Assembly (NCBI GenBank): GCA_029224965.1
Contig: JAQXVO010000013.1
Span: 1 to 64,000, forward strand
From: Lachnospiraceae bacterium
GTDB lineage: Bacteria; Bacillota; Clostridia; Lachnospirales; Lachnospiraceae
Length of the DNA: 64,000 nt
Direction of reading: 5' to 3'
Below, in pieces: positions 34,354 to 42,760 of this stretch. The translations under genes were made by a program, and so were the position numbers. The first letter of the stretch is position 1; every line of letters begins with the position of its first letter. The notes under the pieces are model-generated. The model worked only from the letters and a program-made list of their open reading frames with translations, did not search any database and was not told where the DNA came from.

Positions 34354-35136
34354 TTACTTCCCGAGAATATGATCCGCCATCTCTTCGGGTGTATCTACAA
34401 TGACTTTAGAACCCAGATTCTCAAGGAATTTCCTGCCTCGGAAGCCCCAGGTGACAGAAATGCAGTCCAGGCCGGAATTCTTGGCAGTCCGGAAGTCAAT
34501 CTCCGTGTCACCAATGTAGACCGCATCCTTAGGATCCACACCCAGCGCCTTTAAGGACTGAAGCGTCATATCCGGCGCCGGTTTTCTGCGGGTTCCGGCC
34601 TTTTCACCCAGAGCAAAGTCGAAGACACCCGGAAAATCCGAAGCGACAAGGGACTGAACGGCCGGATCCGGCTTGTTGGAGACGACTGCGCAGCGGATTC
34701 CGGCAGAGCGAAGCTTCTGAATGGATTCCGGGATGCCGGCATAGGGACCGGTCTTATCTCCGCAGTGTGCTTCATAATAAGGCTTATAAACCGCCTGAAT
34801 GCGATTGACCTCATCTTCTGAAATGCCATCAACTGTCTCGTGGCCGGCGGTTCCGATAACAAGCAGATCATCCTCTGTCATACCGGCCTCAATCGAAAGG
34901 GCTCTCTGAATAGCGACATGAACGGCGCTTCCGAAACAGTGAGCGGTCTGTTCCCGAGTCAGGGTGATTTCGTGACCGCATTCCTTCAAAGCCCAGTTCA
35001 GAGCATCCTTGAGATCTTCCAGTGTATCTAGAACCGTTCCGTCCATATCGAATATGGCTGCTTTGTAGCGGGCAGAAGCAGATGCTTTTGATTCTTCGTA
35101 ATTCTTTCCTGTGCTTGCAGTATTTTTCTCCATCAT
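34354..35136 (-). CDS. HAD-family phosphatase (phosphoglycolate phosphatase-like)
   Basis: A 260-residue HAD subfamily IA hydrolase. Motif I is F-D-M-D-G-T-V-L-D-T (nucleophile Asp), motif II V-V-S-N-K, motif III around K-P-A-P-D, and motif IV Y-I-G-D-T-E-I-D-F. The four-helix cap inserted after motif I is the Gph/PGP type. The likely substrate is 2-phosphoglycolate or a similar sugar phosphate. About 20 extra residues precede the fold (E-S-K-A-S-A-S-A-R-Y). There is no spacer between its end and the Nudix gene. Confidence 0.85.
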   Translation of the reverse strand: MMEKNTASTGKNYEESKASASARYKAAIFDMDGTVLDTLEDLKDALNWALKECGHEITLTREQTAHCFGSAVHVAIQRALSIEAGMTEDDLLVIGTAGHETVDGISEDEVNRIQAVYKPYYEAHCGDKTGPYAGIPESIQKLRSAGIRCAVVSNKPDPAVQSLVASDFPGVFDFALGEKAGTRRKPAPDMTLQSLKALGVDPKDAVYIGDTEIDFRTAKNSGLDCISVTWGFRGRKFLENLGSKVIVDTPEEMADHILGK

Positions 35137-35264
35137 TTTCGGGTCTCCTTCATTAGCTTTACATTTGAATCGCAGAATCTTTTAAACCTGCGAAGGTTTA
35201 CCAATACTCTTTTATAACACTTCTTTTAACAGGTGATAACAGATCAATCCGACATTCCCCATTT

Positions 35265-36035
35265 TTATACAAGTACATCTTTGCCGGAAATTTTATTCGA
35301 TATGCCCATCAGCTTGTCCTTGATAATTGCCAGCGATTCCCGAAGCATATTATTGGGCAGGTAAAAGGGTGCGGTCGGCGCCGGAATGCCCGAAATATGG
35401 CGATAGCCCTGCTTTTCCGCCAGTTTTACGCTCCGAAAGACATGGAAGTTATTGGTGACAATGGAAATCCGGTCTGTCTCTGTCTCCAGAAGCTTCTGAC
35501 TGAAAAGAAGGTTTTGATTCGTATTTCTGGATTTATCTTCAACCTGGATTCGGTTCGAATCGATGCCGTGGTCCACAAGCCAGTCCTTCATGACAGCAGC
35601 CTCCGCCCGGGTCTCATTCGCTCCCTGGCCGCCGGAAACAATGCAGTTTGTATCCGGGTGCTTCTTAAGATAAGCCTCAGCCGTATTCAGCCGGTAAAGA
35701 AGAACCCGGGAAGGCTGATCGCCGCGGATCTGAGCACCCAGAACAATGATCGTATCCGCACTGGTCTTAGATACCTTGCCAAAGCCGGAAAGACTGCAGG
35801 CAATGCCGATCCCGATCAGGATCAGAATACATACCAGAAGTAGCCGGCAGATCCGCCGAATCCAGATGGGCACAGGGTCCAGCCAGTGGAAATGTAGAGC
35901 GAAGCCGAAGAGAATCAGGAGGCCGCCGATCAGGAGCCAGACCAGAAAAAAATTCGAGCCTGACTGGGCTGAACCAACCAGGATTCCGTAAATGATCAGT
36001 ATGATTCCGGAGATCAGAAAGAGGATAAATGCCAT
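35265..36035 (-). CDS. YdcF/DUF218-family membrane protein
   Basis: A 256-residue protein with two N-terminal hydrophobic helical pairs (about 1-85), then a DUF218 domain: D-T-I-I-V-L-G-A-Q-I, C-I-V-S-G-G-Q-G-A-N-E-T-R-A-E-A and E-D-K-S-R-N-T-N-Q-N. The family includes SanA/YdcF proteins implicated in envelope functions; the reaction is not settled. The soluble domain is probably outside the membrane. It is alone on the minus strand, divergent from sbcD. Confidence 0.85.
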   Translation of the reverse strand: MAFILFLISGIILIIYGILVGSAQSGSNFFLVWLLIGGLLILFGFALHFHWLDPVPIWIRRICRLLLVCILILIGIGIACSLSGFGKVSKTSADTIIVLGAQIRGDQPSRVLLYRLNTAEAYLKKHPDTNCIVSGGQGANETRAEAAVMKDWLVDHGIDSNRIQVEDKSRNTNQNLLFSQKLLETETDRISIVTNNFHVFRSVKLAEKQGYRHISGIPAPTAPFYLPNNMLRESLAIIKDKLMGISNKISGKDVLV

Positions 36036-36210
36036 ATAATACCCTTTTTATTTATAATTTTTTGCTGCAGGAGCGGGCTTGACTGCGAATAGGTCGTCAT
36101 CTGTCTTTCAAGGACACAGTACAGGCAGGCCCTTAAATCCGCTACCATCATAGCATAGAAGAAATATTTATGATATGGAAGAAACAATGGACTTGGTTAT
36201 AATGATAATA

Positions 36211-36270
36211 GTGTCACCGAATCTGAGGGAGGATCGCGGGAGCACGAAGTGCCCAGCGAATCCGCTGATC
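36211..36270. repeat. Intergenic element related to the one at 46736-46895
   Basis: The stretch contains GTGTCA, CTGAGGGAGGATCGCG, GAGCACGAAG and GCGAATCCG in this order. The same words recur in the same order in the long element before the PfkB kinase gene (46735-46895). It lies just upstream of sbcD and can form short internal stems. Confidence 0.5.
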
Positions 36271-36298
36271 ATAGTATCAAGACAAATAAGGGGGTCAT

Positions 36299-37459
36299 AT
36301 GAAGCTTATCCATCTATCCGATCTTCATCTGGGAAAGAGGGTCAATGAATTTTCCATGATCGAGGATCAGAAGTATATCCTGCTTAAAATTCTACAGATT
36401 ATCGATGCGGAGAAGCCGGACGGCATCCTGATCGCAGGGGACGTCTACGACAAATCCATAGCATCGACCGAGGCCATGGGCCTTCTGGAGGATTTTCTTC
36501 TGAAAATCGCAGAACGGAAGATCCAGACCTTCATCATCAGCGGAAATCACGATTCGGCGGAACGACTGTCCTTCGGGTCTAAATTTATCGATCAGAGCGG
36601 GATCCATATCTCCAGGGTCTATGACGGAAGAGAACCAATAAATCCGCTTGTCCTCAAGGCCGGGGATCAGGAGGCGGACATCTACATGCTTCCCTTCATC
36701 AAGCCAGCCAGTGTCAGAGGGGCCTTTGCGGAAAAGGGGATCGAGCTAGGGACCAATGACTACACCGGGATGATGCGAGAGGTCATTGACGAGATGGCGG
36801 TTGATCCGGACCGGGTCAATATTCTCATTGCCCATCAGTTCGTCGCCGGTTCCGTGACCTCGGATTCCGAGGAGCTTACCGACTTAAGCATCGGAGGCCT
36901 CGATAATGTAGCCCCGTCCGTCTTTGCTCCCTTTGACTATGTCGCCCTGGGGCATCTGCACGGTCCGCAGAGGATCGGGAGAGATACGATCCGCTATGCC
37001 GGTTCGCCGCTCAAATACTCCTTTTCCGAGGAGCATCAGCATAAATCGGTAACGATTGTTGAAATTCAGGGAAAGGCTGATATTCAGATCCGGACCGCGG
37101 ACCTCATCCCAATGCATGACATGCGGACCATTAAGGGAAAATACAATGATCTCATGGCAAGGGAAAATTACGAGGGCACGGCGACCGATGATTATATCCA
37201 GGTCATCCTGACCGATGAGGAGGATGTGCCGGATGCTATTGGTAAACTTCGGGATGTCTATCCCAATCTCATGCATCTCTCCTATGACAATACCAGGACA
37301 CGGAGCAATCAGAGACTGGACCGGGAGATCGATGTCGACCACCGGACTCCCCTGGAGCTTTTCGAGGACCTCTATGAACAGATCAATAACCAGCCGATGA
37401 ATGAGGAGCAGAGGGCCTTTGCTTCTTCTCAGATCGAAAAAATATGGGAGGAAAACTGA
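36299..37459 (+). CDS. sbcD: Exonuclease subunit SbcD (Mre11-type)
   Basis: A 386-residue Mn-dependent calcineurin-like phosphoesterase, the nuclease half of the SbcCD complex that processes DNA ends and hairpins. Phosphoesterase motifs are S-D-L-H-L-G-K (motif I), A-G-D-V-Y-D-K (II), I-S-G-N-H-D-S-A-E-R (III), A-H-Q-F-V-A-G and G-H-L-H-G-P-Q. A good AAGGGGG site precedes the ATG. The stop is 1 nt before the sbcC start, so the two are coupled. Confidence 0.95.
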   Translation: MKLIHLSDLHLGKRVNEFSMIEDQKYILLKILQIIDAEKPDGILIAGDVYDKSIASTEAMGLLEDFLLKIAERKIQTFIISGNHDSAERLSFGSKFIDQSGIHISRVYDGREPINPLVLKAGDQEADIYMLPFIKPASVRGAFAEKGIELGTNDYTGMMREVIDEMAVDPDRVNILIAHQFVAGSVTSDSEELTDLSIGGLDNVAPSVFAPFDYVALGHLHGPQRIGRDTIRYAGSPLKYSFSEEHQHKSVTIVEIQGKADIQIRTADLIPMHDMRTIKGKYNDLMARENYEGTATDDYIQVILTDEEDVPDAIGKLRDVYPNLMHLSYDNTRTRSNQRLDREIDVDHRTPLELFEDLYEQINNQPMNEEQRAFASSQIEKIWEEN

Positions 37460-37460
37460 T

Positions 37461-40244
37461 ATGAGACCTTTGAAACTGACTATGCAGGCGTTCGGCTCCT
37501 ATGCGGGGCAGACGACACTGGATCTGGACCGGCTGGGAACCAGCGGCCTCTATCTCGTGACCGGAAAGACCGGAGCCGGCAAAACCACCATTTTCGATGC
37601 TATTACCTATGCGCTCTATGGCGAAGCCAGTGGCAATAACCGCGATGCAAACATGCTTCGTTCTCAGTATGCCCTGCCCGGAATGGAGACCTATGTCGAC
37701 CTGACCTTTTTACATCAGGGAAAGATCTACCGGATACGAAGGAATCCGGAATATGAGAGACCTAAAACAAGAGGTCAGGGCCTGACGAAGGAGCCGGCTG
37801 GCGTGGAACTGACCCTTCCCGATGGCCAGATCATTACGAAATCAAAGGAGGCCGACCCGAAGATTACAGAGATTCTGGGCCTGACCAAGGAGCAGTTTTC
37901 CGGAATCGAAATGCTGGCTCAGGGAGACTTCCAGAAGGTCCTCCTTGCTGGTACCAAAGAACGGGAGGATATTTTCCGGAATCTTTTTAAGACAGGGAAA
38001 TATCAGACCCTGCAGAAGAGGCTGGAAGACGAAAAAAAGGCTGTCTGTGGAAAGAAGGAGGATGCAAAGAAAAGCATCCGCCAGTATATCAATGAAATCA
38101 CCTGCGATGAAAGCGATGAGCGGAATGTCGAACTGGATAAAATGAAAGAGGGAGATCCTCTGACTGGCAGCGTTCTGAATCTTGTGGGAGAGCTGATCGA
38201 CAAGGATCAGGCTTTGGATGAGAAGCTTTCCGGAGAAAACAGGACCCTGGCGGATGAGATTGAGGCGATCAACGGAAAGCTGGGTGAAGCGAAGAAGCTG
38301 GAGGAAAACCGTCAGCATATCCGGGAATATAAGGCAGCAGAAGGTGAGAAGCTTCCGGCAATAAAGAAAGCCGAGGAGGCCCGGGAGGCAGCAAAGCTTG
38401 CCATGGACGATCAGGATTTCGGCCGGGATCGAAAGCTCTCGGAGGCTGCAAAGCTGGAAGAATCCCTGGATGACTATGATGCCTATGACAAGGTGGTCAA
38501 GGCTCGTAAAACCCATATCAAAGAACAGAAAGGACTGACCGAAGAGATTCGGCAGGGAAAGGAAAATCTTGCTGCTCTGGAAAAGGAGATCAAAGACCTG
38601 AAAACCGAGCAGGAAGGCCTGAAGAGCTCTGCCCTGAATCTGGAAAAAATCAAAGCGGACATTGAGAAGCTGAAGGACAAGGTAAATGCCTTAAATGCTC
38701 TGAAGGAAAAGTATGATGCAATCCTTCAGGCCAAAGAGGAGCTGTCGACTCTGAAGGCGGATCTTCTGGAAAAGCAGAAAAAAGCCCAGAAGGCAGAGGA
38801 TACTTATACAAAAAAGCACAGGGCTTATATCGAAGGCCAGGCCGGAATTCTGGCAGAGGGGCTGGAAGAGGGTCAGCCCTGTCCGGTCTGCGGCTCCACC
38901 CATCATGAGCATCTGGCCGTAAAGACAGAAGATGTACCGACTGACCGGCAGCTGGAAAAGGCCAAAGCTGACCGGGACAGCAGGGAAGAAGAGGAGAAAA
39001 CCGCCAAAGGAACTTTTGACAGGGCTCAGGCTGCGCTCGAAGAGAAGACCAGAACCTTCCAATCCGATGAAGAGAAGCTTCTTGGCGTGAATGACTTTGA
39101 TGGAGCGGAAAGCCGGATCCAGACGGAATTGGCGGAAAGCAAGGCAGCCGGAAGAAAGGCCGTTGCGGAGCTGAAAAAGGAGATGAAGAACCAGGCTCGT
39201 TTAGAGGAGCTGGAAAAGTGGATCCCCGAGAAGGAAGAAAAGCTGGACCAGGATAAGACTGCCGAAACAGACAAAGAGAAGAAGCTTTCCGCCCTGGAGA
39301 CCACGATTGCAAATGATGCCCGGGAAGAGGAAAGATTAAAGACCGGTCTAACTTTCTCCAGTAAGAAGGCGGCGGAAAAGGAGATTGAAAAGCTTAAGGA
39401 AGAGGCCGAAAAGCTGGAAAAGGACTATAAGGACCGGGAGGAGACCTGTAAGATTCTTTCCGAGGACCTGACAAAGCTTGGAGGAATGATTGCTTCCCTG
39501 GAAAAGCAGGTTAAGGAATCGCCTCAGTATGACACGGAGGCTTTGACCGCCGATCTTCAGAAGCGGAAGGAGGCCCGGGACGAGAATCAGAAGAAGCTGA
39601 AGGAGATCGCTGCACGACGGAAGGTCAATCAGGATGCCAGGGACAATATCGAGAGCGTATCGGAGGAACTGACAGAGATTGAAGGGCGTTATCAGTGGGT
39701 CCGGGCACTTTCCGATACGGCTTCCGGCAATGTGACCGGGAAGGAGAAGATTACTCTGGAGACCTATATCCAGACCACTTATTTCGAGAGAGTTCTGGTT
39801 CGGGCAAACCGGCGGCTTCTAAAGATGTCGGACAGCCAGTATGAACTGCAGAGGAAGAAGGGCAGCGATGCCAAGAACAAGAAGACGGGTCTGGAGATCG
39901 AGCTGATCGATCACTATAACGGTTCTGTCCGCGATGTCAAAACCCTGTCCGGCGGTGAGATGTTCCTGGCTTCCCTGTCCCTGGCCTTAGGGCTCTCGGA
40001 TGAGATTCAGGCCTCGGCCGGCGGCATCCAGGTGGACACGGTCTTTGTGGATGAGGGCTTCGGAACCCTGGATCCGGACACCCTGGAACTCGCCTATGAG
40101 GCTCTGGCCGGTCTGACCGAGGGCAATCGCCTGGTCGGCATTATTTCGCATGTTGAAGAGCTTGAGAACAAGATTGATAAGCAGATCCGGGTCACCAAGG
40201 ATCGAACCGGCGGAAGCAGAGCGGAGATTGACGGGGTGGAATGA
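37461..40244 (+). CDS. sbcC: Exonuclease subunit SbcC (Rad50-type ATPase)
   Basis: A 927-residue SMC-like ATPase. The N-terminal lobe has Walker A G-K-T-G-A-G-K-T-T, then long Lys/Glu-rich coiled coils interrupted by the zinc hook Cys474-Pro-Val-Cys477. The C-terminal lobe has signature T-L-S-G-G-E-M-F and Walker B D-T-V-F-V-D-E-G-F-G-T-L-D. With SbcD it should cleave hairpin and cruciform DNA. The start at 37461 (M-R-P-L-K-L) is chosen because it follows GGGAGG and matches the family's N-terminus; the frame is open 20 codons further up inside sbcD. Confidence 0.95.
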   Translation: MRPLKLTMQAFGSYAGQTTLDLDRLGTSGLYLVTGKTGAGKTTIFDAITYALYGEASGNNRDANMLRSQYALPGMETYVDLTFLHQGKIYRIRRNPEYERPKTRGQGLTKEPAGVELTLPDGQIITKSKEADPKITEILGLTKEQFSGIEMLAQGDFQKVLLAGTKEREDIFRNLFKTGKYQTLQKRLEDEKKAVCGKKEDAKKSIRQYINEITCDESDERNVELDKMKEGDPLTGSVLNLVGELIDKDQALDEKLSGENRTLADEIEAINGKLGEAKKLEENRQHIREYKAAEGEKLPAIKKAEEAREAAKLAMDDQDFGRDRKLSEAAKLEESLDDYDAYDKVVKARKTHIKEQKGLTEEIRQGKENLAALEKEIKDLKTEQEGLKSSALNLEKIKADIEKLKDKVNALNALKEKYDAILQAKEELSTLKADLLEKQKKAQKAEDTYTKKHRAYIEGQAGILAEGLEEGQPCPVCGSTHHEHLAVKTEDVPTDRQLEKAKADRDSREEEEKTAKGTFDRAQAALEEKTRTFQSDEEKLLGVNDFDGAESRIQTELAESKAAGRKAVAELKKEMKNQARLEELEKWIPEKEEKLDQDKTAETDKEKKLSALETTIANDAREEERLKTGLTFSSKKAAEKEIEKLKEEAEKLEKDYKDREETCKILSEDLTKLGGMIASLEKQVKESPQYDTEALTADLQKRKEARDENQKKLKEIAARRKVNQDARDNIESVSEELTEIEGRYQWVRALSDTASGNVTGKEKITLETYIQTTYFERVLVRANRRLLKMSDSQYELQRKKGSDAKNKKTGLEIELIDHYNGSVRDVKTLSGGEMFLASLSLALGLSDEIQASAGGIQVDTVFVDEGFGTLDPDTLELAYEALAGLTEGNRLVGIISHVEELENKIDKQIRVTKDRTGGSRAEIDGVE

Positions 40245-40372
40245 GCAGATCCGCTGATTCTGACAGAGCTGCGTCAGACTGTATTATTTCCGAAAGCAGA
40301 GTAAATTTAGACCGGTTTAAGCTATAATAGAGAAGAATTTTCTATATTGAGTAATACGGAGGTGGACAGAAC

Positions 40373-40882
40373 ATGGAAAATCTTACCAGTGAATTTGCCA
40401 AGGAACATGGAATCTGTGTCCGTTTCGCAGAAGCCGCTGATATTCCGAGAATTGATGAGCTCTTAAACCAGGTCAACAAGGTTCATCATGACATCCGGCC
40501 GGATCTCTTCCGCCTAGGCAGAAAGTATTCGGATGAGGAGCTGGTAGCAATCTTAAAGGATCCCAAGAGGCCGATCTTCTGCGCAGCAGATGCGAAAACC
40601 AATAAGCTGCTCGGCTACTGCATGACCGAATTTCAGCAGATCCTCGGAGACAGCATCCGGACAGAAATAAAGACCATCTATATCGATGACCTCTGTGTGG
40701 ATGAAGAGGCCCGCGGCCGTCATCTGGGCCAGATCCTTTATGATACGGTCAAGGCTTACGGTAAGGCTCATGATTTCTACAATATTACCCTGCATGTCTG
40801 GGAAGGCAATGACAGGGCTGCCGGTTTCTATGCAGCCATGGGTATGAAGACTCAGTATACCTGCCTGGAAGAGAGATTGTAA
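40373..40882 (+). CDS. GNAT-family N-acetyltransferase
   Basis: A 169-residue acetyltransferase with the GNAT core. The acetyl-CoA binding part is I-D-D-L-C-V-D-E-E-A-R-G-R-H-L-G (motif A, Q/R-x-x-G-x-G/A variant), and the C-terminal W-E-G-N-D-R-A-A-G-F-Y-A-A-M-G-M is typical. The acceptor substrate is unknown. GGAGG lies before the ATG. It is followed 14 nt later by a second acetyltransferase, likely in one operon. Confidence 0.85.
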   Translation: MENLTSEFAKEHGICVRFAEAADIPRIDELLNQVNKVHHDIRPDLFRLGRKYSDEELVAILKDPKRPIFCAADAKTNKLLGYCMTEFQQILGDSIRTEIKTIYIDDLCVDEEARGRHLGQILYDTVKAYGKAHDFYNITLHVWEGNDRAAGFYAAMGMKTQYTCLEERL

Positions 40883-40896
40883 GAGAGGAAGGAACC

Positions 40897-41469
40897 TTGG
40901 CAGAAGAAATACAAATCCGCCCGGCAAGTCCGGAGGATGCGGCAGACCTCCTGGAGATCTACCGCTATTATGTAGAGAAAACAGCCATCACCTTCGAATG
41001 GGAAACACCGTCTCTCGATGAATTCCGCGGACGGATCGAGAAAACCCTGGAGCGCTATCCATATCTTGTCGCTGAAGAAGAAGGAAAAATTCTGGGCTAT
41101 GCCTACGCCGGCCCCTATTACGGAAGAAAAGCCTATGACTGGTCGGTGGAGGTGACCGTCTATCTGGCAAGGAATGCCAGACACAAAGGCCTTGGCAGGA
41201 AGCTTTATATGGCTCTGGAAGATGCTCTTCATAAGATGCATGTTCTGAATGCCTATGCCTGTATCGCCTATCCGAGAACTGAGGATGAGACCCTGACCAG
41301 AAACAGTGCTGATTTTCATGCCCGAATGGGCTACCGTCTGATCGGAACCTTCCGGGACTGCGGTTATAAATTCGGCCGCTGGTATGACATGATCTGGATG
41401 GAGAAGATGCTGGGCCCGCATCCGGACAAGCCGGAGCCTGTCATAGCGTGGAAGCCTGAGAATAAATAA
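40897..41469 (+). CDS. Phosphinothricin acetyltransferase-like GNAT protein
   Basis: A 190-residue GNAT protein with the start I-R-P-A-S-P-E-D-A-A-D-L-L-E-I-Y. The block T-A-I-T-F-E-W-E-T-P, A-Y-A-G-P-Y-Y-G-R-K-A-Y-D-W-S-V-E-V-T-V-Y and the H-K-G-L-G-R-K-L-Y CoA motif are those of the phosphinothricin/methionine sulfoximine acetyltransferase group. The natural substrate is probably an amino acid analogue. It begins with TTG, supported by GAGAGGAAGG just upstream and by the family's N-terminus. Confidence 0.85.
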   Translation: MAEEIQIRPASPEDAADLLEIYRYYVEKTAITFEWETPSLDEFRGRIEKTLERYPYLVAEEEGKILGYAYAGPYYGRKAYDWSVEVTVYLARNARHKGLGRKLYMALEDALHKMHVLNAYACIAYPRTEDETLTRNSADFHARMGYRLIGTFRDCGYKFGRWYDMIWMEKMLGPHPDKPEPVIAWKPENK

Positions 41470-41602
41470 GAATCACAGATATCCATCAGCATAGATTGAT
41501 AGTAAAATATTTCTGGAGATGTAAGCAAACTGGAAATCAATATAAAAACAGGAAATAAAAGGCAGTCTGTATGAACTGCCAAGAGGAAAGGGGTGTACGC
41601 CA

Positions 41603-42418
41603 ATGCCAGCAGGATTTGCACATACTTTATTTGGAATCCGTGTCTTTCAGACGCTGCCGGAGAATCTGCAGGATGTCATTCGAAGAAACCGCGATGTCTT
41701 CCTGGCAGGTCTGCAGGGACCGGATATTCTCTTTTATGATCATCCCTTAAAGGCCAATACGGTTTCCCATATGGGAAATGCCATGCATAATCAGAGTGGA
41801 AGGCGCTGGTTTGAGAGCGCCTACCGGATTTTGGACGGAGAGCAGTATCCGGCCAGAAAGGTCTATCTTTACGGTGTGCTCTGTCATTACACACTCGACG
41901 CTTCCTGCCACAGATACATCGATAACTACAGTGAGGCCAGCAGTATCAGCCATTATGAAATCGAGGGCGAATTTGACCGGAGTCTTCTGGTAAGAGAGAA
42001 GAAGGATCCCCTGTCCTACAGCAGGATTCCGGGCTTCCCATCCGATCCCTACACGGCGGATATCATCAAGCCTTTCTATCCAGGACTGACAAAGGAGACG
42101 ATCGAGGAGGCTCTGAAGTCCTTTGTGAACTTCCATCGTCTGCTTCTCTGTCCGACGGACGGAAAGCGGGACTTTATCTATACCGGTCTCCGCGCATTGG
42201 GCAAGTATCATACCTTAAAGGGCCACATTATCAATAAGACTCCGAATCTGTCCTGCAATGCCTCCAACCAGGAACTGACCAGGCGTTTTCAGGAGGCTGT
42301 TCCCAAGGCAAAGGAGCTTGTCACAGGATATGCAAAGGTTCTTTCCGGCAAGGAAGATTTCGACGAATGGGCCGGAGATCCTTTCCTGGAGCGAAATTTT
42401 TCCGGGGTTACAGAATGA
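41603..42418 (+). CDS. Zinc-dependent phospholipase C-like protein
   Basis: A 271-residue protein of the zinc-dependent phospholipase C/S1-P1 nuclease-like fold group. It has A-H-T-L-F-G near the N-terminus, A-G-L-Q-G-P-D-I-L-F-Y, H-M-G-N-A-M-H and G-V-L-C-H-Y-T-L-D-A-S-C-H-R-Y, which supply the His/Asp zinc ligands. There is no signal peptide, so unlike secreted toxins it acts in the cytoplasm. Members of this group are common single genes in Clostridia; the substrate is unknown. GGAAAGGGG precedes the ATG. Confidence 0.8.
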   Translation: MPAGFAHTLFGIRVFQTLPENLQDVIRRNRDVFLAGLQGPDILFYDHPLKANTVSHMGNAMHNQSGRRWFESAYRILDGEQYPARKVYLYGVLCHYTLDASCHRYIDNYSEASSISHYEIEGEFDRSLLVREKKDPLSYSRIPGFPSDPYTADIIKPFYPGLTKETIEEALKSFVNFHRLLLCPTDGKRDFIYTGLRALGKYHTLKGHIINKTPNLSCNASNQELTRRFQEAVPKAKELVTGYAKVLSGKEDFDEWAGDPFLERNFSGVTE

Positions 42419-42550
42419 ATTCACTGAAATGCGCTGAAATCATAAAGTGATGTGATGACAGAGAGACAGCCGACCCGAAAATTCTGCTGTGGATGCCGGA
42501 AATCTATGGAATAAGCGACATTTTAGGTGAACTGTATTCACTTTAACGTG

Positions 42551-42579
42551 TTGACACATAAAAGAATTATAACTATACT
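42551..42579 (+). promoter_or_regulatory. Strong promoter ahead of the OPT gene
   Basis: A perfect TTGACA (42551-42556), a 17-nt spacer and TATACT (42574-42579). The start point should be near 42586, only about 30 nt before a terminator-type hairpin. Confidence 0.85.
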
Positions 42580-42614
42580 TGTGCATGGTGTACTTGTGAT
42601 ACCAGAATCTAAAA

Positions 42615-42640
42615 AACCGCTTTTCGAAGCGGTTTTTTTA
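42615..42640 (+). terminator. UUCG hairpin terminator in the OPT leader
   Basis: AACCGCTT and AAGCGGTT close a TTCG tetraloop and are followed by a T run. It could be the terminator of the phospholipase-like gene, but it also lies directly downstream of the 42551 promoter and so would cut that transcript to about 55 nt. Confidence 0.9.
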
Positions 42641-42760
42641 TGTGAAGTTCGGACCTTGCCATATGGAAATCCATAAATGCAATTGGAAAATCTATGAAGG
42701 CCTCTGACTCAGATCTGGTCATCACGCGGGAGAATGATCAATTTAGAAAGGTTTTTAACA

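Noticed and set aside
33607-35136. Nudix and HAD genes as an overlapping functional pair
   Set aside because: They are convergent with no spacer, not an operon; adjacency of the ends alone says nothing about joint function.
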